Origin: Tricholoma matsutake
Lineage: Eukaryota; Basidiomycota; Agaricomycetes; Agaricales; Tricholomataceae
Reading direction: 5' to 3'
NCBI GenBank assembly: GCA_026075535.2
Contig: AP026541.1
Span: 11,594,001 to 11,658,000 of the forward strand
DNA: 64,000 nucleotides
Shown: piece by piece, positions 44,516 through 53,297 of the stretch
Layout: each line of letters opens with the position of its first letter
Numbering within the stretch: position 1 is the stretch's first letter
The notes under the pieces: generated by a model
The model's input: the letters and a program-made list of their open reading frames with translations, nothing else
Told to the model about the DNA's origin: nothing
The model's database searches: none
Made by a program: the position numbers and the translations under genes

Positions 44516-44722
44516 CAGTTGGAGGCTTTCCAACTGTATCGGTTCTTGCAGTAAGAGGCTTTCTTACTGTATCGGGTTCTGTTCAGGACTTGGTGCTTCC
44601 TAAGTCGATATGGCTATCCGTACTCAGAGGCTTTCTGAGTAGACCGTCGGTTCGTGTATCACAGTTGGAGGCTTTCCAACTGTCGAGTTTGAGTTATCAC
44701 AGCTAGGGGCTTCCTAAGCTGT
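44516..44722. repeat. Array of six short hairpins with constant GGCTT loop
   Basis: Stem/loop/stem units: 44516-44536 (CAGTTGGA, GGCTT, TCCAACTG), 44549-44569 (CAGTAAGA, GGCTT, TCTTACTG), 44587-44606 (GACTTGG, TGCTT, CCTAAGTC), 44621-44641 (TACTCAGA, GGCTT, TCTGAGTA), 44661-44683 (ACAGTTGGA, GGCTT, TCCAACTGT), 44699-44722 (ACAGCTAGG, GGCTT, CCTAAGCTGT). Stems differ while pairing is kept; spacing is 33-40 bases. They lie inside the Gypsy-4 LTR, downstream of its TATA-like box, so they would be in the transcript. Confidence 0.8.
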
Positions 44723-44884
44723 CAAGTGTTCTGGTTGAGTCTAAGACCATTATTTGAATTAGGTCAAGCTAAGGAATACAGGCAGTATTACTGTAGCTTA
44801 TATATGGTTCAGAGAATGTCTATTGTCCAATCGGAATACAAGATCCTTATCAAGTAAATATAGAAGGAACAATAGAACAGTAAG

Positions 44885-45060
44885 CCTCATGCCTAGCATG
44901 AGGCGTCCAATGTCATGGAGTGCTGCGGCGCAGCATGTCGAAGAACAATAGCAAATAACCCTCATGCCAAGCATGAGGCATCCGATGTCACGGATCTGAT
45001 ATCAAGGGTCCGATGTCAAGGAGTCTGACATCACGGAATACTGTGGTGCAGCATGTTGAT
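44885..45060. repeat. Palindromes near the outer end of the Gypsy-4 LTR
   Basis: CCTCATGC-CTA-GCATGAGG (44885) and CCTCATGC-CAA-GCATGAGG (44963) are 8-bp stems with 3-base loops. Between and after them lie TGCTGCGGCGCAGCA (about 44921) and its decayed counterpart TACTGTGGTGCAGCA (45040). The two blocks look like a duplicated module of about 80 bp upstream of the TATA-like box. Confidence 0.65.
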
Positions 45061-45169
45061 CGACAGGAGTCAGGTCAGGGGGTGTCTCCATCGGAAGTGA
45101 GTCGTGTCGTGTCAGAAAGGGGAAAAATGAAATGCCCGGTCTTGTGGGTCCAGATAACAAATCATAACA

Positions 45170-48147
45170 TTCAGTTTGTCCATCGCCTTCTGGATGGTAA
45201 CCCAAAGTGAAGTGGATTTTCATGTCCAGGGCTTGCCCACAAGAGCAGAAGAAATGGGAAATGAACTTGAAACCCCAGTTGCAGGTGATGTGGGATGGAA
45301 CACCATATTTGGAGAAGATGCGGATGACAAAGAGATTAGTGAGTTCTTGTGCCATGATTTCATACACTGTGGGGATGAAAATACCCTGTTTGGAGAGTCA
45401 GTCTACAATGACTAGGATGGCAGTGTGACCATTGGAATCCAGTAACTGTTCAATGAAGTCCATGGAAATTGAGTTCCAGGCCTTTCCAGGACTGGAAGTT
45501 GCTTCAGAAATCCATATGGTTTCTGTCAGGGAGATTTGGAGTGTTTGCAGGTAATACAAGACTGGCAAAAGTCCTGCACAAAGGTGTGGAGATTGGGCCA
45601 AATGTATTCCCATTGGATAAGCTGAAGAGTCTTGTTTTGCCCATAGTGACCTGAGAGGATGTGGTCATGCTTGTATTGTAAGACTTTAAGATGGAGGACT
45701 GCGACATCTGGAACATAAATCCAGTCAAAGTGGCAGAGAAGTCTGCTGTTGTCTAGAGACCAATTTGGGGCAGATGGTGAAGGAAGGTGTGAGGAGGAGA
45801 TAGGATCAAGAGGAAGTGAGGATTGAATATTGTTGTGGAGTTTTTCAACATCCATGAGCACGGCTTGTCAGAGGATAGGAGTAGCAAGGAAAGTGGCTCG
45901 GAGGGAGGATGTGAGTTGTTCTTGAGTAAAGACTGGATGGAAGTTGCTCAGATTTACCGAGGTGAAGTTGCTATTTCCCCCTTTGTGGTAGCTGTCCCAG
46001 CGTCTAGTGAGCGCATCGGGTTTAGCCCCTAGTTTACCAGGGTGGAAGTGGATGGTGAGGTTGAACTGTGAAAGGTATTTGACCACCAAGCTTGATGACG
46101 AGTAAGGAGCTTTGTGGTACTGAAGCATTCCAAGTTTCTGTGATCTGTGACCACATCTACTGGATTTCCAGAACCTTCGAGGTACTGTTGCCAGTGTTTG
46201 AAGGCTTCAAAGATAGCAAGGAGTTCCTTGCCATGGGGGTTGTAGTTCAATTCAGCCGAATTGAAGGAACGAGAGTGGAATGCAACTAGTGTTGCCTTGA
46301 CCGACTTGGGGCATTTTTGTATTCTTGAAATAACTTGACACAATGGATTTAGCCTGCTTAGTGTTGAGAGAGGACCCATCGACTTTTGGGGCTCCCTATC
46401 CATGTAAATATTTTCAGAATTCTGTACAATGTATTGGAATTGATATTGCCTTTGACTCATTTTTGCTGGTTGACTTGCAAAAAATGAGTCAAAGGCAATA
46501 TCAATTCCAATAAATTGTATAGAATTCTGAAAATATTTACATAGATAGGGAGCCCCAAAAGTCGATGGGTCCTTTCTCAACACTAAGCAGGTTGAGTGTA
46601 TTGTGTCAAGTTATTTCAAAAATACAAAAATGCCCCAAGTCAGTCAAGGCAACACTAAATGCAACTGGGTGGATTTCTCCATCCGAGGTATAGATGGAAA
46701 GGATTGCCACTAAGGCATATTCTGAGGCATCTGTCTCCAAGATAATGTGGGAATCCGGTAGCTATTGAGTGAGTATTGGGGCATGAGTGAATTCTTCTTT
46801 TAGTTTGTTGAAGGCTTCTTGACATTTCTTGCCAAAGTCCCAAGGCATGTGTTTCCAGGTGAGTCTGGTGAGCGGAATGATGATGTTGGAATATCCATGG
46901 ATGAACCATTGGTAGAAGTTGCAGAATCCAAGGAAGGATTGGATATCATTAACCTTTCAAGGTTCGGGCCAGTCGAAGATGGTTTTGCCTCTATCTTCGG
47001 ACATCTGGAGCCCATCCGGAGAGAGGATGAACCCCAAGTATCCCACACTGTCTTTATGGAACTCACATTTCTGCAGAGCAGCGTAGAGGCCATTTTTCTG
47101 CAGTCTCCAGAGGACTTCCTTGACGTGAGCCTTGTGTTGACTCATGTCATTGGAGTAGATTAGGATATCGTCAAGGTAGACAAGGATGCTGACATCTAAT
47201 AGGTCACTGAAGATGTTGTTCATGAGGTGCTGGAAAGCAGCAGGTGTGTTGGTGAGTCCGAAAGGAACCACCAGCCATTTGAAAGAACTGTAGAGTGTGC
47301 AGAAAGTGGTCTTCCATTCATCTCCCTCAGCAATGTGGACTAAGTGATAGGCATGCCAGAGGTCAATTTTGGTGAACACACACACCTTTCCCAGAGAGTC
47401 CAGGAGATCTGAGATTAGCAGAAGTGGGTAGCGGTCCTTTTTTGAGATGCAATTGAGTCCCCGGTAGTCAATGCAAAGTTGGAGACTCCCATCCTTCTTC
47501 TTGACCAAGAGTATCAGAGTGCTGTGAGGGGATTTGGAGGGGCGGATGAAGCCTGAGCAAACATTTTTTTCAATGAATATTTGGAGGGCCTCAAGCTCAG
47601 AGGAAGAGAGGGAGTACATGCGACCCAGAGGTGGGGGAGCATTGTCCTCTGTCTCTATCTTGAGGTCAGAGGGGCAGTGTGGAAGAAGGGTGTTGGCTTT
47701 TTGTTTAGTGAAAACATCTGCAAATTTGTGATATTCTTCTGGAACATCTGAAAGGTCCGGAGGATTTCTGGATGCTACTGAGGATTTAGCTGCCAGTCCT
47801 TCCAGGGAGAATGTCATCTGAAAGGCAACAGCCCCAGGATGTTTGCTTGTGTGCATGTAAGCAGCAGCATTGATGAAAGAGATCTCAGGAGGTACAAGTT
47901 TCGAGGGTTTAGTGATTATGGGGTTTTTGTGGGTTTCCGCTGGAAGGTTTGGAGGTGAAGGTGACTCACACAAGATGGGAGAGTTGGAGGACGTTGAGGG
48001 GGCAGGACCTCTTTGAGCTGCAGAACAGAAATTCATTTGGCCTGAAGACCAGTCAATCAACGGATTGTATTGCTTCAGCCAGTTATGACCAAGTACTGCA
48101 GAACAGGAAGAGTCCAGCAAGGTTACATAAAATGTCAGATTGAACAC
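45170..48147 (-). pseudogene. pol: Ty3/Gypsy element Gypsy-3, Pol fragment (PR-RT-RNaseH-IN)
   Basis: From the right: protease-like tail (DSSCSAVLGHNWLKQYNPLIDW, about 48115-48050), RT (IRPSKSPHS, LLVKKKDGSLQLCIDYRGLN, TKIDLWHAYHLVHI, box YLDDILIYS near 47180), connection (TGA at 46957 in PEP-stop-KVNDIQSFLGF, again an arginine site), RNase H (ETDASEYALVAILS, then after the foldback insertion FNSAELNYNPHGKELLAI, VVTDHRNLECFS), integrase zinc domain (GHYGQNKTLQLIQ, CQSCITCKHSK, 45620-45530) and core up to HPEGDGQTE, where Gypsy-4 begins. Its Gag is at 49420-49856, separated by hAT-like element C. Several stops and frame changes; dead. Confidence 0.85.
46287..46657 (+). mobile_element. Foldback hAT-like MITE, 371 bp, perfect 8-bp target duplication
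   Basis: Starts TAGTGTTGCCTTGACC and ends GGCAACACTA. The two halves are almost exact inverted copies (arms about 175 bp) around an 18-base spacer near 46467-46484. AATGCAAC is duplicated at 46279-46286 and 46658-46665. It splits the RNase H region of Gypsy-3. The TAGTG..CACTA ends match the other hAT-like elements here. Confidence 0.9.
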
Positions 48148-49419
48148 CCCAAGTCAGTTGGACCATAACCAAACCAATTGAGACTGGTCCTATTGGTTCA
48201 GTTACGGTCCAAAAAACCAACTAAATTTAATTATGTATACAAAATAAAATAAACACCCTGTGAGCAGTTGCTCGCAGCAGTGCAATGTAGCTACTTAGAC
48301 AACGAAAAAAAAAGAGAACAAAAAAGTAAAAGAAAAAAGAACAGCCCCACCATCTCGCATTTGTAGTGAGGGTGGGGTCTTGCTGCCTGTCTGTTCATTG
48401 TTCCCTGCTGTTCATCACCTGTGCTGTTTGTCTTCATTCCCCTCCATTCATCACCCATGCTGTTCATCTTTGTTCTGTACCATTTGTCACCCATGCTGTT
48501 TGTCTTCTTTCCCTGCTGTTTGTCACCCGCATTCATCTTCATTCCCCATTCATCTTTGTTCCCCGCTGTTCATCACCCACACCATTCATCTTTGTTCCCT
48601 GCTGTTTGTTGTTCCCCACCATTGTCATTCCCAGCCATTTGTCATCTGTCATTGGTTGTTGGTTGGCCTGGCCCTATTCATTGTTCCCTGCTATTCATCA
48701 TCCACGCCACCCATTGTTCATATCCCCCTACAAGCAGTGGCTTGCAGGCAGGGTGGTGGTGCTGTGTGATGTGGCATCTCCATGTCATCGTTGTCCAGAA
48801 ATGGGGCACATTGCAACCCTGTGAGCAGAGGCTCACAGCGGCGGCATAGTGCACAGGTGGGGGTCATTATTAACAGGCAAGAAACTAAAAATAACAAATA
48901 GTAGTTAGTTCATTAGTAAAAGAAAGAAATCAAAGAAAAGGAACATACCCAGAGGGCCCAAACGATGAATTAACGTCATTTGGGCCCCTGCTTTGTGTTT
49001 GTTGGAAGTTTGTGGTCATGGTGATGTGGCATCTCGCAAATGGTGCCACTTGGTGTAAACAAACACATCAACACATGATGCAAATAACATGTATGTGTTC
49101 GTTTACATGGACAACTACTACAACATATATAAACCCCACTATTTCACATGGCATCTCCCCTTGTAGTTAGCTTATTATATATCATATGTACATTAGTTTA
49201 TCATTTTATAGGCTATGTAATCTAAGTGTACAAAGACCGGTTACAACCAGTTCAAACCAGTTTTCTGACAGTTTTCGAATGGTTTCAAAATAAGTTAACC
49301 GGTAACTGAACCATGGTTTGGTTACTCACTATTTTCAATAAGTTTAACTGGACCAAAGCATGGGCCACGGTTCAGTCTGGTTCAGTCTTCAGTTCAATGG
49401 ACTGAACTTTCAAACACTA
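48148..49419 (+). mobile_element. Non-autonomous hAT-like element C, 1.27 kb, left end damaged
   Basis: The right end AGTTCAATGGACTGAAC then TTTCAAACACTA corresponds to the TAGTGTTT..-type terminus of element B. The left terminus is missing and the element starts abruptly near 48148 inside Gypsy-3. The interior shares with B three hairpins (48258-48277, 48728-48747, 48819-48838), the GGGCCCAAACGATG ... CGTCATTTGGGCCC motif (48955-48989) and runs of CATTC/TTGTTCCC repeats. ORFs here are low-complexity. Confidence 0.7.
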
Positions 49420-49856
49420 TAGGAGAACCTTTAGATTCCTTCTTTCTGGTGTGTGCAGAATTTCTGGGGTCTTTGTTTCTAAGTGGGTTTCTTTTTCCTG
49501 CATCCAATAGATGTTGTCAGCATCCTGGGCTTTAAGATGTAGGGATGCTAGAGTCTCAGGTTGTCCCCCCCATAAGACTTCTATGTGGAGATGGAGTGGG
49601 AGACCACGGAAATACCGGTTGTGAAGAGTGGCCTCATTCCAGTTGACCCGGGAAGCCAGTTCCCAGAAGTCCACATTATACTTCACTATCCTTCCACCTT
49701 TCTTCATTGTGAGTTCTGAAAGAGCCTTTTCCGCATCCCTGACAGGGTCATGAGGACCAAAATTACTTTCCAACTCACTGAGGAATACCTCATAGTTCCA
49801 CATCCAATGGGTGGAGTTGTTGAAGGCAAGTCCAACCCAGAAACCACATTCCTACC
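49420..49856 (-). pseudogene. gag: Gypsy-3 Gag fragment
   Basis: Reads WVGLAFNNSTHWMWNYEVFL, LESNFGPHDPVRDAEKALSE, RIVKYNVDFWELASRVNW, RYFRGLPLHLHIE, then a Lys/Glu-rich end: the capsid domain of a Ty3/Gypsy Gag. Same strand as Gypsy-3 Pol on the far side of element C, so most likely the same element. Upstream (right) it begins after an AG that could be a splice acceptor, or simply at a breakpoint near 49857. No knuckle is preserved. Confidence 0.7.
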
Positions 49857-50500
49857 AAGTTAAATTGAGAATCAGTAAACAGGCAGTATCAAACCAATAT
49901 GTTTATTTACATTTTTCAGAACACATTTGACAGAATTTTCCTAGACCTCTTTCTTGAAAAATTGAATAGATGTATGACAACTTAAGAATAATGGTCAATT
50001 TATCTTGTCTATGAACAGCCACAGTATCTCATACCTTAAGACATGCTGAACCAAAGTCCAGAATTATTGCACGCACAGTTGTGGACACATCTTTCAATTC
50101 CAATGTAGTCAGTGGAGGTGGATTTTGCTGATCTTTAGTTTTGGAAAGCATCTGTGGATATAGAGGAGTCTGGGCACGATTTGTTCCATGCTTAATCTTG
50201 CTGTCTGGGGTTAACTGGAAGACATGGCCATTTTCAGCTCCAACAGATTGTTCTTCTTCTTTGGAAGCATCAGCCCACAGTGCTTGGAGAACAAAGGAAT
50301 AAGAGTCCTTCAGAGAAAGATAAAGAATAAGGAAGAAGCTGAGATGTGAAGTACATTCATGGTGTTCTGGCATCACTAGGTGCAGTGAAATGCCAAACAG
50401 TGGGTCAAATGCATGATTGATCAACAATCGAAATGTCACATGTTTATGTACATCTGAGCATTTCCTTCAAAATTGTGGACACACAACAGTTGGATTACTT
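49857..50500 (-). other. Unassigned minus-strand ORF upstream of the Gag fragment
   Basis: A frame of about 136 codons (50439-50029) reads ALWADASKEEEQSVGAENG and TTLELKDVSTTVRAIILDFG, ending at LK followed by GTATGAG, a possible splice donor that would join to the Gag-like exon at 49856. I do not recognise the protein. It may be a transposon-host chimera or chance. Confidence 0.25.
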
Positions 50501-50608
50501 TTTACACTTCCTTGAGCCTCTAAATAGTTTAAATATTGATTCTGAATTGTTTCTGGAGCTTAGTTGTTCATGGTTCAATAGCTAGCCCTGTCTCTGGTGC
50601 TATCCAGT

Positions 50609-50945
50609 TTTTTTTTTTTCTTTTTTTTTTTTTGGTGGAAGCATTTTCCCCACAATGTGTGGGAGGCTTTGAGACACTAGAATTCCATTTCTGGAAGACC
50701 ATCCTGCTTAATATGGGGATGACAATGTTACTGCTCTCGCTGCCTGCTTAGGGGTTCCGAGGAATTTGAACCTCAGAGTAGGGTTACCAGGGAGGACATG
50801 CATTTTATGCACACTGTATGATTACAGTAGTGTGGGACTCATCACATTGGATAATACCCACTAAAATCCCCCAGTGGCTGAACAGGGGTGGGATTCGAAC
50901 TCGAGACCTCCTGCCTATTGTCAGTTGGTCACAGGGCCTGTCCTA
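50609..50945 (-). mobile_element. SINE-like element with A-rich tail
   Basis: On the minus strand a B-box-like GAGTTCGAATCCC (about 50905-50893) lies near the head, a second box-like GGTTCAAATTCC near 50780, and the element ends in an A-rich tract (the T-run at 50609-50633 on the plus strand). Length about 340 bp. The A box is weak and no target duplication was found. Confidence 0.5.
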
Positions 50946-51904
50946 CAGTGAAGGTTAGAACTGAAGAAATGCAAATATACACAGATCTACAACTGTCAAC
51001 TACATCCCCGGAGGTGACGCATTCATTCAGCCATAATGAGGTAGGTCAATGGTGCCCATGGATCCCAAGTAAAGCATGTTTCAACGCACGTCACTCCACG
51101 AAAAAAGAAATACTCATGGAACACCAGGTATCTGATCTTTGGCGATCCATTGAGTTTTGATGCCAATTGCGGCCGAGAAGCAACACCATTACTTTCACTA
51201 AAGGCGTAATAGAGAGGAGAGGGAGGAAAGGGAGATGGGTGGTGGTGGAATGAAGGGGTGCAAATCGCAAATCCAAGGTCCAGGGATATAAACTATAAAC
51301 GATGCTATGCACGGACCCCATCATTTGAACTTTCAGTGATTTTTTTCTCAGAAAGGACTCACCAAAAGAGGAACGACAAACTGTCTTTCTTCACCTGAAC
51401 TCGACGAGTGACATATTCATCAGGGGATAAATATAGAAGTAAAGGCTGTGTGCATTTCGAGCCCCGACCGCAGATCGCCGCTATCATAGATATCAGGACG
51501 TTGAAATCATTGGCTGGAGTCGAAGATAAAGCAAGGATAAAGACCGAGTTCTCAACACTGAGAACTCGGAATGTGTTGCATTCCAAAGGCGTCGTTGTGC
51601 ACACTGCCAACCAGGAACCAACATAGTGCCTGGTAGTCAAGGTATGGAACTATCATTTGAATTCCAAACCATGTCCGACCCAAGGCCACAAAAAAATCTG
51701 CAGACTTATGGCTCATCGAAATGGCCGTTGAGGCACTGCAAAGGCACTGCAATCTGGTCGCATTTGTGATTGTCATTTGAACGTAGTAAGGATAAATTCA
51801 ATCGCGCTTTATCCCATTCTGCAGCTGGTCTCACACCTCTTCACTCATTTCTACTTGCCTAACCAAACTCCAAAACTCCATCTCACCAACCGTTAGCTCA
51901 CCAC
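50946..51904. other. Flank of small secreted protein gene; possible divergent minus-strand gene
   Basis: Composition is more host-like (CpG present). Minus-strand frames at 51776-51552 and 51640-51359 with a GTGAGT donor at about 51359 suggest a spliced host gene, but I recognise no domain and cannot define exons. The start at 51905 of the next gene would then share a promoter region with it. Confidence 0.25.
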
Positions 51905-52492
51905 ATGATTCATATTCCGACTCTTCTCATAGTAATCTGGTTCACTACCATATCCATAGTGTTGCCCAAAGCCTCTTCCTTGGTAATTAGGACCACACCA
52001 TACTTGCACCAGTGGGCTGACTATTATTCTATGGCTTTTTCTTTCTCATCTTGGAATGAAGATTCCAAGGCACACATGAAACCCCCCACAGAGTCAATGA
52101 AGAGTGGGTAGCATGGCAGCCTCACCCTGTCGTCACACATCAATTCCCGGTGGGAGAGTACAAAAAGACTAAACCACCAGAGTTTGACTACCATGACATT
52201 AAAAAAAAGCTTGGCTCTAACCTTAACGCAATCGGGGAGTATGTAGCACTTTCACTTTCTTCCATCCTGTCGTACTGACCCTGGATACAGGGAAAGGAAA
52301 TATGTGACTGCACAGGTTATATATTATACACTCAACAACTTCTCTGGTATGCCTCCGAAGGAGCGCGCGCAGAAATGGGGAAAGGTGCCTAAGCGCATAA
52401 AACCCGAGTGGCATGCCTTGTCCAAACAATTCAATCGGTGCACCAAGCGGGAGACTTCTTACCATTGCGGGGGTACCAGAACGAGAAGCTAG
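51905..52492 (+). CDS. Small secreted protein, 3 exons, 3' end replaced by Copia LTR
   Basis: ATG 51905 opens a hydrophobic signal-peptide-like start (MIHIPTLLIVIWFTTISIVL). Exon 1 is 51905-52011, intron 52012-52091 (GTGGGC..CCCACAG), exon 2 52092-52242, intron 52243-52315 (GTAGCA..TGCACAG), exon 3 52316-52492. Phases agree (2 and 0) and both introns contain stops, so the splicing is well supported. The product would be 144 aa with VNEEWVAWQPHP, FPVGEYKKTKPPEFDYHD and a Lys-rich C-terminal part (SGMPPKERAQKWGKVPKRIK). Family unknown. The last nine or so residues (GGTRTRS) are encoded by the Copia LTR that begins at about 52466, so the native C-terminus is lost. Confidence 0.6.
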
Positions 52493-52705
52493 AAACAAAT
52501 AGGTAGAACCTCAGTGGTGGTTAAACACTGTATTGGGTAGTAAGTACCTAGACAAATAGGTAGACTACTATGAATAAGTAAGGTTATAACGAAGTAAGAT
52601 ATAATGGGACTTACACCTCAGTGGTGGTTAAACACTGAGGTGGTATGATACCGGATAGATGGAATTATAGAAAGTGTTACATAAGCTATGCACATGTGCT
52701 CGACA
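52466..52705 (-). repeat. Copia 3' LTR
   Basis: Begins TGTCGAGCACATGTGC after the purine tract and ends at the boundary with the small secreted protein gene. It differs from the 5' copy by a few transitions and a two-base deletion in CTAGAAACAAATAGG. Confidence 0.7.
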
Positions 52706-52880
52706 CTCCCCCTCGACATGGACATGGTGACCCCCCGAGAACAAGTTTAAATTGTTTGGTACCAGAAAGGTACCAAAAAACTCGAGCAACGGCGTGAATA
52801 TGAGTCGTTCGAGGTGCGTTGAGGTACTGGGAAAGTGTTGATACTGCAAATGAAATATCGGGCTGCGTCATAACAGTGGC
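52706..52880 (-). pseudogene. Copia reverse transcriptase/RNase H fragment
   Basis: Reads MTQPDISFAVSTLSQYLN, HIHAVARVFWYLSGTKQFKL, the well-conserved end of Copia RT before RNase H. It runs straight into the 3' LTR, so most of RNase H is also deleted. The upstream junction with LINE sequence is near 52880. Confidence 0.75.
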
Positions 52881-53297
52881 ATACGAGTACTATCACCTTT
52901 AGTAATGTTCGTTATTCAGCTATTGGTACGGGAGGTCTGAACAACTAAACTTATACCTGTAAATAGCTGTTTTTCTCTGTGAATAGCTACGAATTCAGGT
53001 GAATAACTGAAGTGGGGAAACAGATCATGATTGGGAATGTTTGTTCTGCTTTGAACAGGTTGTGTACATGTATTCCGAACAACGTCGAAAGGTCGAAAGG
53101 TCGAATATGGTGACCCGGTCAACTATTAGAGCCACGAAAAACGCTTCTTTATCCAGTACCGCCACCTCATACGAAAATTCCCACGGTTCAAAGTGGGCAG
53201 ATCGAAAAGGAAACTACACTCCTGGGTTATAGAATAGCGTAAATACACAACTGAAGCAAAGGAAAAGCGAACGACGCCCCAGCGCCCGGCAACTGAA

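Larger units (their letters stand above)
43208..45169 (-). mobile_element. Ty3/Gypsy element Gypsy-4, 5' half (LTR, Gag, start of Pol)
   Basis: The minus-strand order is LTR (about 45169-44330), leader, Gag (44187-43408), then a few codons of the protease region (VLLATLKNQSM text), where it is cut at 43208 against Gypsy-1 copy 2. The LTR start TGTTATGATTTG lies exactly where the integrase of Gypsy-3 breaks off (45170), so Gypsy-4 appears to have inserted into Gypsy-3. Its 3' half and the matching duplication are lost. Confidence 0.7.
44330..45169 (-). repeat. Gypsy-4 5' LTR (right border firm, left border approximate)
   Basis: Starts TGTTATGATTTGTTATCTGG on the minus strand. A TATA-like ATATATAAGC lies near 44802-44811. 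The inner border is uncertain (text ..CTAGTATGATACTTGGAACC). It contains two classes of short hairpins described separately. No second LTR copy exists in the window to confirm its length. Confidence 0.6.

Noticed and set aside
44516..44722. Hairpin array as a CRISPR array
   Set aside because: Repeats differ in stem sequence, are palindromic units of about 21 bases, and the host is eukaryotic; no spacers of constant length with constant repeats.
43208..48147. Gypsy-3 and Gypsy-4 as one element
   Set aside because: Their Gag proteins are of different types, and a TGTTATGATTTG LTR start interrupts the Gypsy-3 integrase mid-domain.
50029..50439. 136-codon ORF as the N-terminal exon of the Gypsy-3 Gag
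   Set aside because: Its sequence does not resemble a Gag N-terminus and only a possible donor/acceptor pair connects them. Left unassigned.
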